From Sedimentisphaerales bacterium (GTDB lineage Bacteria > Planctomycetota > Phycisphaerae > Sedimentisphaerales > SG8-4): a stretch of DNA of 5,176 nt. This document shows positions 1 through 5,176 of this stretch, piece after piece (within the stretch, counting starts at the first letter, position 1; each line of letters opens with the position of its first letter). The DNA is taken from contig JAFGCA010000595.1 of assembly GCA_016932895.1 (NCBI GenBank), positions 1-5,176 of the forward strand, given 5' to 3'. The notes under the pieces are model-generated. The model did not search any database, was not told the DNA's origin, and saw only the letters and a list, made by a program, of their open reading frames with translations. A program made the translations under genes and the position numbers.

Positions 1-178
1 CCGCCTCGTCGGCGAAGATGCGCAGGTTTACCAGCTTCTCGGCCATGAACTCGGCGTCCTTCTCAGCGTCGCCCTGCCCGACGCCGAGATAGACGAGCAG
101 TCCCCGCCCGATCCGGCCGATGGTCTCGCCGCCTACATCCACGTTTGCCTGTGACACTCGCTGAATGACCGCTCGCAT
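1..178 (-). CDS. dtd: D-aminoacyl-tRNA deacylase, N-terminal part (runs off window)
   Basis: The first 59 residues are visible and the rest lies beyond the left edge; the family is usually about 145-150 residues. The protein begins [13 protein letters not shown] and continues with [13 protein letters not shown] and [13 protein letters not shown]. These blocks match the conserved N-terminus of Dtd: first beta strand, the G-R-I-G-x-G-L-L-V strand and the K-x-x-N-L-R-I-F helix/strand. Dtd is a cytosolic homodimer that hydrolyses the ester bond of D-aminoacyl-tRNAs (first known for D-Tyr-tRNA), so D-amino acids are kept out of protein. The SQFTL and Gly-cisPro active-site motifs would lie outside the window. 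The ATG at 178 fits the family N-terminus exactly and has AAGGA six bases upstream. It follows the GH2 gene on the same strand after 96 bp that hold two palindromes, so it may have its own promoter. Identification is by recognised sequence and is strong despite truncation. Confidence 0.93.
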   Translation of the reverse strand, partial: MRAVIQRVSQANVDVGGETIGRIGRGLLVYLGVGQGDAEKDAEFMAEKLVNLRIFADEA

Positions 179-202
179 AACTTGTCCTTTGAAAGACCAT
201 TG

Positions 203-217
203 GTGTGCGACGCACAC
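203..217. promoter_or_regulatory. 15-bp palindrome upstream of dtd, operator-like
   Basis: The sequence GTGTGCG-A-CGCACAC is a perfect palindrome with 7-base arms and one central base. It lies 25-39 bases upstream of the dtd start codon. A one-base centre is too tight for an RNA hairpin without opening inner pairs, but it fits a binding site for a dimeric regulator. A related copy lies at 253-269, with centres 51 bp apart. No regulator is identifiable, and the regulatory role is inferred. Confidence 0.45.
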
Positions 218-250
218 TCTACACAGCATCGTCAGCCGGGACGCATCCGT

Positions 251-271
251 AGGGTGTGGACCGCACACCTT
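251..271. promoter_or_regulatory. Second related palindrome / hairpin just after the GH2 stop codon
   Basis: GGTGTG (253-258) pairs with CACACC (264-269) around a five-base loop, and A251-T271 plus a G-T pair can extend the stem to 8 bp. Its core GTGTG-N5-CACAC matches the palindrome at 203-217 at 12 of 15 positions. It begins only three bases past the GH2 stop codon, so it could act as an RNA hairpin at the end of that message. No T-run follows it on the minus strand, so it is not a standard intrinsic terminator. An operator half of a two-site pair is the alternative. Confidence 0.45.
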
Positions 272-274
272 CCT

Positions 275-3145
275 CTACTCGCCGAAATGCAACCAGACTG
301 TGCCCCGGTAGGTTCCTGATGCCGTGTTCTTCCGGCCTTGCGGCCCGAGCGCCTCGGGCTTGTTGAATTTCGTGCCGATGGCCGGGATGCCGTGCAATAG
401 CGCGATGCCGGTGGCCGGCAGGTCGAGCTTGGTGTTGGCCGGGTTGGGGCCGTCGTTGGGCGTGTAGACGCCGAGGTAGAGATCATCCGTGCCGTTGACT
501 ATCGTGATGTCGCCCTGCGCGGTCTCGAATACAACCCAGCGCCAATTCTTGTAGTAGCCCTTGAACTCGGGGTAGTCCCACGTCACGCCCGGCACATCGT
601 TCTTGTACTTGTTGCTCCAGACGTCGAGCGTGCCGCCCTTGAGCCGATTCTTCCACACGCGATACGGCCCATCGCCCAGAAACCGCATCGACCGCATCTG
701 CTCCTCGGGGAAATCGAAGTTGATGCCGAAGACATCGAACTGACCTTCCAGCGCGAACTCGTAATCCAGACGCATCCAGCCGCCTGGATACACCATCCAA
801 TGAGTATACTTCATGTTGCCCAGCGGATAGTTGACATCGATGATATATGGATTTCTGTTTGGATCTGTGGCCCCGGTGAGGGTGGAAGTCGATTTGCGAT
901 CGTGCCAGGAGATCGTGGGGCTGCTTATCACCCCGCCAATCGGCCATGGCCCGGTGAAGGCGACAGGCTTACCGGCCATCTTCAAGTCGGCCAACTGGCC
1001 GGTGCCGGGCAGAAATGTAAAGCGGAGATCGCCAGACTCAACCCATTGGGTGCGCTTCTCACAATAATGATCGAGGCCTTTGATACCCCATGACCAGGTC
1101 CGGATTGGCCGGCCGTTGGGATCGGATGCCGTCAGGTACAGGGCCTCGGCGTCGCGCCAATTGTCGGGCAGACCGAGGGACAGTGTTCCTCTCTGATGCG
1201 GCCGGACGTTCGGGCCAGGGAAGGTGTGACGGAAGAAAATCGTGTGGCCGTCCTTCTTTTCGCTCGGCCCCGGAAAGCTCGCCAGTTGCACGTCGAACGC
1301 GCAGTCCTGCAGGTTCGTGAAATCGTAGCGGTTTTCGACATCGATCGTCCCGTCGAAGCCTTCCGGCAATTTCTCCATGTCGATCTGGACGGGCGTCCAG
1401 ATTTGCCTGATCGTGTAGAAACTGGCCTCTTTTTGGCGGTAGGGGCCGACGATGCCGTCGGGGGCCTGGTTGCCCGCCACGTCGATCTGCCCGTCCTTGT
1501 CCGTCCGCACGACGCCTTCATCGACCAGCGCCCAGAGGAATCCGCCCGCGCCCATCGGCGAGGCGAGCGTCGCGTTCCAGTAGTCGTCGAGGCCGGCGCC
1601 ATGGCCGCCGTCGTACAGGCCGTGCAGAAACTCGGTGGGCATGAACAGCGTCGAGCCGCTGAGCTTGTTCTGCGTGCTGGCGTAGGTCTCGTAGTGATCG
1701 GTGTCGATATCGTTGAAATTCTCCCACGGGTGCAGCACGGTGCGTTTCTGCGGGTCGTACAGGGCGAATTCGCTGTCAAGCTCGCGATTCCAGCCGCCCT
1801 CGTTACCGTTGTCCCAGAACAAGATGGATGGGTGACACACGTCCCGCGTGACCATCTCCTTAACGAGCTTTTTGCCGATCTCGGTGTCATAGGGCGGCTT
1901 CTGCCAACCGGCCAGCTCGTCGAGGACGTACAAGCCCAGTTCGTCGCAGGCATCGAGGAAGTGCTCGTCGGGCGGGTAATGCGACATCCGCACGGCGTTC
2001 ATGTTCATCTCTTTGATGAGCTTCACATCGTCGTAGCTGATCTGTCGGCTCAGGCACCGGCCTGAGTCCGGCCAGAAGCTGTGACGGCACACGCCCTTGA
2101 GCACGATCTTCTGCCCATTGAGGTACAGCCCGTCGCCCGGCCGGACCTCGAACGTGCGAAAGCCGAACCGCTTCGTCATTGTGTGCACGATCTGCCCCTT
2201 GCGCAGCAGGTCCACCTTCACGGCATACAGATAGGGCGTCTCCGCCGTCCAGGTCTTGTGCCCGGCGACGTTACCCGTGACGGCGGCCTTCGTCCGGCTC
2301 GCGTCGAGCCTGACTTCAAAAGGGTCAGCGGAAAGAGGCAACACTGCCGTCTCGCTGGAACGCCCCAACCCCATAGGAATCTCGAAGGAGCCATCCGTGC
2401 CTTCAGTGGACGGCGACCATTCGAAAACGTGTTCGCGCGGCTGCTGCGTCGGAACATTGACAGGACCAGTGATCTGGGCCCGGATTGCATCGGCGTCGCT
2501 GGGACCGTTGATATAGACATCCATCCAGAAGTGCCCATCGGCTCGCGCGTCAATGGCGACCCAGTCAATAAATTGTCTCGGCACAGCCTCGAGGCGGACG
2601 GGCCGGTAGATGCCGCCGAAGACCCAGTAGTCGGCATGCCGTTCAGCCTCCTCGACGCTTCGGTTCGCCGAGACCTTGCTCACGGTGACTTCGAGCAGGT
2701 TCTCGCCCGGCCGGATCAGGTCGCCGATTTCGTAGCGGAAACGATAGAAGCCGCCCTGATGGATTGGCCCGGCAGACTTGCCGTTGACCCAGACCTCGGC
2801 GTCGGTCATGACGCCGTCGAAAACGAGGAAAACCCGCCGGTCGGCCCAGTCCGGCGGCACAGCGAACGTCCGGCGGTATTTGCCCTGCTCGTCGGACTTC
2901 TCGCGATCGCGGCCGTAGTTGTAATTGCCGAAGCCCCGCAACTCCCAGTTGGACGGCACGCCAATTGTAGTCCACTGCCCGCTGTTGCGTCCGGCCGTGC
3001 AGAAAAACTCCCACGGCACGGGATCGTCCTTGCCCCGCCCCGACAGCCGGATTACCTGCGTCTCGTCGTCCGCCGGTCGGGCCCAGCCCGATAGAAGCAA
3101 CAGCATCGCGGCAACGCCGCACAGTATAGGTTTTCCATATCCCAT
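275..3145 (-). CDS. Exported glycoside hydrolase family 2 protein (beta-galactosidase type)
   Basis: This 956-residue enzyme is predicted to be exported and to hydrolyse terminal beta-glycosides by the retaining mechanism of GH2. A signal peptide is seen at about 1-25 (K5, hydrophobic VAAMLLLLSG, then WARPADD). The N-terminal jelly-roll sugar-binding domain spans about 30-190 and ends in the typical GGIYRPVRL (177-185). An Ig-like domain covers about 190-335 and the TIM barrel about 336-600. The barrel has the GH2 signature around N383-D409 (RMSHYP), acid/base E449 in WDNGNE, and probable nucleophile E505 in MPTEF. The barrel ends with GGFLWALVDEG. Around 690-956, the motif FLGDGPYRVWKNR (822-834) resembles the LacZ C-terminal (small-chain) beta-sandwich. 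Two positions usually Asn are Cys: C353 (GVCRH) and C437 (CHPSI). The ATG is preceded by GAGAGG at good spacing. Exact substrate (galactoside, glucuronide or other) is not determinable. It lies 89 bp after the SDR gene. Confidence 0.93.
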   Translation of the reverse strand: MGYGKPILCGVAAMLLLLSGWARPADDETQVIRLSGRGKDDPVPWEFFCTAGRNSGQWTTIGVPSNWELRGFGNYNYGRDREKSDEQGKYRRTFAVPPDWADRRVFLVFDGVMTDAEVWVNGKSAGPIHQGGFYRFRYEIGDLIRPGENLLEVTVSKVSANRSVEEAERHADYWVFGGIYRPVRLEAVPRQFIDWVAIDARADGHFWMDVYINGPSDADAIRAQITGPVNVPTQQPREHVFEWSPSTEGTDGSFEIPMGLGRSSETAVLPLSADPFEVRLDASRTKAAVTGNVAGHKTWTAETPYLYAVKVDLLRKGQIVHTMTKRFGFRTFEVRPGDGLYLNGQKIVLKGVCRHSFWPDSGRCLSRQISYDDVKLIKEMNMNAVRMSHYPPDEHFLDACDELGLYVLDELAGWQKPPYDTEIGKKLVKEMVTRDVCHPSILFWDNGNEGGWNRELDSEFALYDPQKRTVLHPWENFNDIDTDHYETYASTQNKLSGSTLFMPTEFLHGLYDGGHGAGLDDYWNATLASPMGAGGFLWALVDEGVVRTDKDGQIDVAGNQAPDGIVGPYRQKEASFYTIRQIWTPVQIDMEKLPEGFDGTIDVENRYDFTNLQDCAFDVQLASFPGPSEKKDGHTIFFRHTFPGPNVRPHQRGTLSLGLPDNWRDAEALYLTASDPNGRPIRTWSWGIKGLDHYCEKRTQWVESGDLRFTFLPGTGQLADLKMAGKPVAFTGPWPIGGVISSPTISWHDRKSTSTLTGATDPNRNPYIIDVNYPLGNMKYTHWMVYPGGWMRLDYEFALEGQFDVFGINFDFPEEQMRSMRFLGDGPYRVWKNRLKGGTLDVWSNKYKNDVPGVTWDYPEFKGYYKNWRWVVFETAQGDITIVNGTDDLYLGVYTPNDGPNPANTKLDLPATGIALLHGIPAIGTKFNKPEALGPQGRKNTASGTYRGTVWLHFGE

Positions 3146-3204
3146 AATGCCCTCTCAGTGCATCAAGCGAGAACGAGCAAGCATGCAACTTCAAACTTTT
3201 CCTA

Positions 3205-3237
3205 TGCCCTTACGGGCACACTACAAACGTGCCCTTA
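3205..3237 (-). repeat. Two TAAGGGCA copies with mutually exclusive hairpins between the SDR and GH2 genes
   Basis: On the minus strand TAAGGGCA occurs at 3237-3230, where it includes the SDR stop codon, and again at 3212-3205. Between them lies GTGCCC (3219-3214). This middle segment can pair with the first copy (GGGCAC, 6 bp, 9-base loop) or with the second (TGCCC/GGGCA, 5 bp, loop GTAA), but not both. The layout resembles a small attenuator or a weak processing/termination structure. Neither stem is followed by a proper T-run, only AGGAAAAGTTTG, so any function is speculative. The rest of the 89-bp gap holds the GH2 ribosome binding site and no clear promoter. Confidence 0.35.
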
Positions 3238-3966
3238 TCCGAACCACGGGGCCGCGGCGGCCCGGCGAATGTGCAGATCGTCGATCACTGCGTTGCCGCT
3301 ATGCGTCACGAGATACAGGACCAGTTCGGCGATCTCATCCGGGGCGATCAGGTCGGCCTGTTTGATGTCGGGGCGGACGTTGCCAACCATGCCGGTATCG
3401 ACGCCGCCGGGACAGACCACGTGAACGCGGATGTTCGTGTCGCGCAATTCCTCGGCCAGCGATACGCTCATGCCCCGCAGGGCGTGCTTCGAGGCCGTAT
3501 ACGCGCTCTGCAATGGATAGCCCTTGACGCCGACGACGGAGGCGATGTTGACGATCCGGCCGGCCGGCGACTGCCTCAGCAGCGGCAGCGCTTCGCGGCA
3601 CAGCAGAAACGGCGCCCGGGCGTTGACCGCCCAACAGCGGTCCATGTCCTCGGCCCGCGTGTCCTCGAATTTAGCGGAGTGCGTGATGCCCGCGTTGTTG
3701 ACGAGAATATCGAGTCGGCCGAACCTGTCCTTCACGACACGAACGAGATTCCGGATCGACTCTTCTTCTGCCAGCTCGACGACCATCGGTTCGGCCCGGC
3801 CGCCGGCCTCGCGCACGAACTGCGCCACCTCGGTCAGCTTCTCGCGCGACCGCGCCGCCAGGACCACGGTCGCCCCTTCGCGTCCCAGCGCGACACCGAT
3901 CGCTCTGCCGATCCCGCGACTGCCCCCCGTGACAATCGCCACACGTCCATCCAAACGTCCTGCCAT
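3235..3966 (-). CDS. Short-chain dehydrogenase/reductase, NADP(H)-type, SDR family
   Basis: This 243-residue cytosolic oxidoreductase has a complete classical SDR Rossmann fold. The nucleotide-binding TGGSRGIG is at 13-20, NNAG at 90-93, and the catalytic tetrad is N115, S143, Y156 and K160 (Y-T-A-S-K). PGGVDTGM at 186-193 follows the active site. Arg17 in the glycine loop and Arg39 at the end of the second strand favour NADP(H) over NAD(H). Length and motifs are typical of the FabG-like 3-oxoacyl-ACP reductase group, but many members act on other alcohols, ketones or sugars, and I cannot assign the substrate. The tail VIDDLHIRRAAAAPWFG looks natural, so the gene is intact. The ATG at 3966 has GGAG seven bases upstream and a TATAAT box 33 bases upstream. 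The GH2 gene follows 89 bp later in the same direction, so co-transcription is plausible. Confidence 0.93.
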   Translation of the reverse strand: MAGRLDGRVAIVTGGSRGIGRAIGVALGREGATVVLAARSREKLTEVAQFVREAGGRAEPMVVELAEEESIRNLVRVVKDRFGRLDILVNNAGITHSAKFEDTRAEDMDRCWAVNARAPFLLCREALPLLRQSPAGRIVNIASVVGVKGYPLQSAYTASKHALRGMSVSLAEELRDTNIRVHVVCPGGVDTGMVGNVRPDIKQADLIAPDEIAELVLYLVTHSGNAVIDDLHIRRAAAAPWFG

Positions 3967-3998
3967 CGAAACACTCCAGTTGAGAAGGTGTTCACGGG

Positions 3999-4027
3999 AT
4001 TATATCGGCTGAAGGACTGTCCGTGGA
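3999..4027 (-). promoter_or_regulatory. Likely promoter of the SDR gene
   Basis: Read on the minus strand, a perfect TATAAT lies at 4004-3999, about 33 bases before the SDR start codon, which implies a leader of roughly 25 nt. At a 17-bp spacer the -35 hexamer would be TCCACG (4027-4022), only a partial match to TTGACA. There is no extended -10 TG. A small 5-bp hairpin, CGTGG/CCACG (4022-4038), overlaps the -35 area and could be a regulator site, though it is weak. Confidence 0.5.
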
Positions 4028-4080
4028 GCAAAACCACGCCGGCAGGCCGATGATGGCGCCAAGAATCCATGAGAGAACAG

Positions 4081-4107
4081 GACAAGAAAACGCCCGGTCT
4101 ACCGCGC
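4081..4107 (-). terminator. Terminator-like hairpin plus T-tract after the cysteine-cluster gene
   Basis: On the minus strand GCGCGG (4107-4102) can pair with CCGGGCG (4097-4091) around the loop TAGA, with a two-base G bulge. TTTTCTT follows at 4090-4084. The stem overlaps the stop codon of the 4899-4099 gene. The short bulged stem makes it a moderate intrinsic terminator at best. It sits eight bases after a much stronger hairpin (4148-4115), and the promoter candidate for the next gene lies beyond it, which supports a transcription boundary here. Confidence 0.4.
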
Positions 4108-4899
4108 TGTCAGTCCTTCCTCCGTATCGAAGCCGGGACGGAGGAAGGCTCGGGCGTTGGGAAAAGCGGACTCGACCAGGCGGAGAAGGACCCTGAGCGA
4201 GGCCAGCAGGGTAAGGATCGACTGCTCCTGATCGGGCAGGTGCGACAGCAGAGCGGCCCAGGCGGCGGTGGAACGCTCAATGCCGATGATCGCCACCTTG
4301 GCCGAGCCGTCGGCGTCATCCAGGGCATATTCAAGGTCGTCGACCTCGGCGCGGACCGTGCCGCTGGCGGCCCGGCAGAGCTTGACCCAGATATGGCGCT
4401 GATACCAGCGGACGACTTCGAGGCAGTCAGAGATGCCCGCCGCTTCATTCACAGGATTCGTGCCGGGAATATCGGCCTGTGCCAGCGACTCCAATTCGTC
4501 GGACTTGACTTCCAGGTTATCTTTGTTGGCTTCGAACCAGGCATCGACCCTGTCCATGTATCCCATCGCGGCCCGACAGTACGGCTGTGCCTGCGCGGTC
4601 TTGCGCACCTGCTCATCTCGCTCGGCGTATTCCTCGAAATCCGCTTCGTCGAAGTCGATGTCAAGCTCCTGCGCCTTCTCCTCAAGCATCTCCTGCGCGA
4701 CTGCGAACAGGCCGTGCAGCTTGTCCCAGAACGCCTGATTCTCCATGTCCCGCGATTCAGGGCTGTCGAACTCCTCTTCGCTCATCGCATAGTTCATGCA
4801 CCGCGACGTGAACGCGCACCGCTCACACCACCGGTCACAATAGTTGTATATCCCCGAGATGAATCGTGGGTCTCTTGCCATTTCCTCGATCCTGTCCAT
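4099..4899 (-). CDS. Uncharacterised protein with N-terminal four-cysteine cluster
   Basis: I do not know a function for this 266-residue protein. From the ATG at 4899 it starts MDRIEEMARDPRFISGIYN and then carries YCDRWCERCAFTSRC, giving C21-x3-C25-x2-C28-x5-C34. That spacing suits binding of zinc or an Fe-S cluster. An acidic, probably helical stretch follows at about 40-98. Next comes a helical body with AQPYC (C108), DCLEVVRWYQRHIWVKLC (C159, C175) and, near the C-terminus, AKVAIIGIERSTAAW and ESAFPNARAFLRPGFD. There is no signal peptide or clear membrane segment, so it is probably cytosolic. It resembles, from memory, a conserved hypothetical family with the same Cys block. A GTG at 4938 would add 13 residues, but the ATG at 4899 has GGAG ten bases upstream and starts nearer the conserved block. 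It lies 53 bp after the partial gene upstream and ends in two hairpins. It appears intact. Confidence 0.8.
   Translation of the reverse strand: MDRIEEMARDPRFISGIYNYCDRWCERCAFTSRCMNYAMSEEEFDSPESRDMENQAFWDKLHGLFAVAQEMLEEKAQELDIDFDEADFEEYAERDEQVRKTAQAQPYCRAAMGYMDRVDAWFEANKDNLEVKSDELESLAQADIPGTNPVNEAAGISDCLEVVRWYQRHIWVKLCRAASGTVRAEVDDLEYALDDADGSAKVAIIGIERSTAAWAALLSHLPDQEQSILTLLASLRVLLRLVESAFPNARAFLRPGFDTEEGLTAR
4115..4148 (-). repeat. Perfect 11-bp inverted repeat within the 3' end of the cysteine-cluster gene
   Basis: CCTTCCTCCGT (4115-4125) and ACGGAGGAAGG (4138-4148) are perfect reverse complements separated by 12 bases. In the minus-strand message they form a strong 11-bp stem about 14 bases before the stop codon, within the codons for AFLRPGFDTEEG. 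The downstream arm holds a Shine-Dalgarno-like GGAGG masked by CCTCC, but no start codon follows at a useful distance. A role as an mRNA 3'-end stabiliser, or as part of the adjacent terminator, is the simplest reading. Confidence 0.6.
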
Positions 4900-4952
4900 C
4901 ACTGCAATACTCCAACGTCTTCGCACAAGCCACGTCACGAGCTTTCAGGAGT

Positions 4953-5176
4953 CTACCACCACTGAGGGTAGGCTTCCAGGAATTCGATGACGGCCTGATA
5001 CTTGGGGGCCTCGGCGACGGGCTGGCCGTTGTGTTCCATCAGGCCCCAGGAGCCCCACTTGGACCAGTTGCCCATCGAGGAAAACATGACCGCGAGCGTC
5101 CCGCCGTTGTCCTTCCAGCCTGCCAGGTAGTCGAGATACAGGGCTTTCATTCGCGGATGGCGGTTGGCGGCGTGAA
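4953..5176 (-). CDS. C-terminal end of a large protein, probably secreted glycoside-hydrolase type (5' part outside window)
   Basis: The reading frame is open to the right edge, so only the last 73 residues are visible. An internal ATG at 5150 is not a convincing start: no good ribosome binding site precedes it, and the frame continues upstream as HAANRHPR. The tail reads YLDYLAGWKDNGG, then TLAVMFSSMG, NWSKWGSWGLMEH, and ends EAPKYQAVIEFLEAYPQWW. It is very rich in Trp and aromatic residues. From memory, a similar ending (SKWGSWG..E, then APKY.A...F, then a final WW) occurs in large extracellular proteins of Planctomycetota with carbohydrate-binding or TIM-barrel glycosidase domains. Here it would be the last strand and helix of such a barrel. 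That assignment is inference from a short segment; the presence of a coding 3' end is well supported. The next gene starts 53 bp later on the same strand. Confidence 0.7.
   Translation of the reverse strand, partial: HAANRHPRMKALYLDYLAGWKDNGGTLAVMFSSMGNWSKWGSWGLMEHNGQPVAEAPKYQAVIEFLEAYPQWW

Noticed and set aside
1196..2065. A 289-codon open frame on the plus strand
   Set aside because: It is antisense to the GH2 catalytic barrel. Its Val/Arg/Asp-rich composition is what the reverse of a GC-rich gene gives, and I saw no motif.
2081..3094. A 337-codon open frame on the plus strand
   Set aside because: It lies wholly antisense to the GH2 gene, whose domains and catalytic motifs are certain. 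Long antisense frames are expected in GC-rich genes, and its translation shows no recognisable domain.
3229..4053. A 274-codon open frame on the plus strand
   Set aside because: It is antisense to the intact SDR gene, whose full set of motifs fixes the coding strand.
4099..4938. GTG start at 4938 for the cysteine-cluster protein (279 residues)
   Set aside because: No clear ribosome binding site precedes it and the extra residues (MTWLVRRRWSIAV) look unlike the body of the protein. The ATG at 4899 is preferred, though the GTG is not excluded.
4069..4965. A 298-codon open frame on the plus strand, slightly longer than the gene opposite
   Set aside because: The minus-strand frame has a coherent Cys cluster, a ribosome binding site and terminator signals. 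The plus-strand translation is Arg/Leu/Val-rich without domain features.
4953..5150. A stand-alone 65-residue small protein
   Set aside because: The frame has no stop before the window edge, the ATG has no good ribosome binding site, and the sequence reads as the tail of a larger protein.
1..5176. CRISPR array, tRNA or rRNA gene, insertion sequence, toxin-antitoxin pair or phage genes
   Set aside because: I found no regularly spaced repeats, cloverleaf, transposase motifs or terminal repeats, and the five genes account for nearly all of the window.

Overview
The window is a GC-rich stretch of bacterial chromosome (by eye about 60% G+C). It holds five genes, all on the minus strand, so transcription runs from high to low coordinates. 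Nothing indicates a phage, plasmid, transposon or CRISPR array. The GH2 enzyme with a Cys-substituted active-site signature, and the Trp-rich 'SKWGSWG' C-terminal tail of the first gene, suggest an uncultured polysaccharide degrader, perhaps Planctomycetota or a relative. That assignment rests on recalled family resemblance and is tentative.

Layout in the direction of transcription: (1) 5176-4953, the 3' end of a large protein whose tail looks like the end of a secreted glycoside-hydrolase-type protein. (2) 4899-4099, an uncharacterised 266-residue protein with an N-terminal four-cysteine cluster. Its 3' end carries a perfect 11-bp inverted repeat and a terminator-like hairpin. (3) 3966-3235, a complete NADP(H)-type short-chain dehydrogenase/reductase with its own likely -10 box (TATAAT). 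(4) 3145-275, a 956-residue exported GH2 enzyme of the beta-galactosidase type with both catalytic glutamates and a LacZ-like C-terminal domain. (5) 178-1, the first 59 residues of D-aminoacyl-tRNA deacylase (dtd), cut by the window edge.

The SDR and GH2 genes are 89 bp apart with no strong terminator between them and may be co-transcribed. If so, a secreted glycosidase is paired with a cytoplasmic oxidoreductase, a common arrangement in sugar-use loci, but the substrate cannot be read from the sequence. dtd is a housekeeping tRNA-proofreading gene and is probably a separate unit.

The most notable non-coding signal is a pair of related palindromes, GTGTG-N5-CACAC, in the 96-bp gap between GH2 and dtd. 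The most notable coding unknown is the cysteine-cluster protein. I see no convincing multi-gene novel system.
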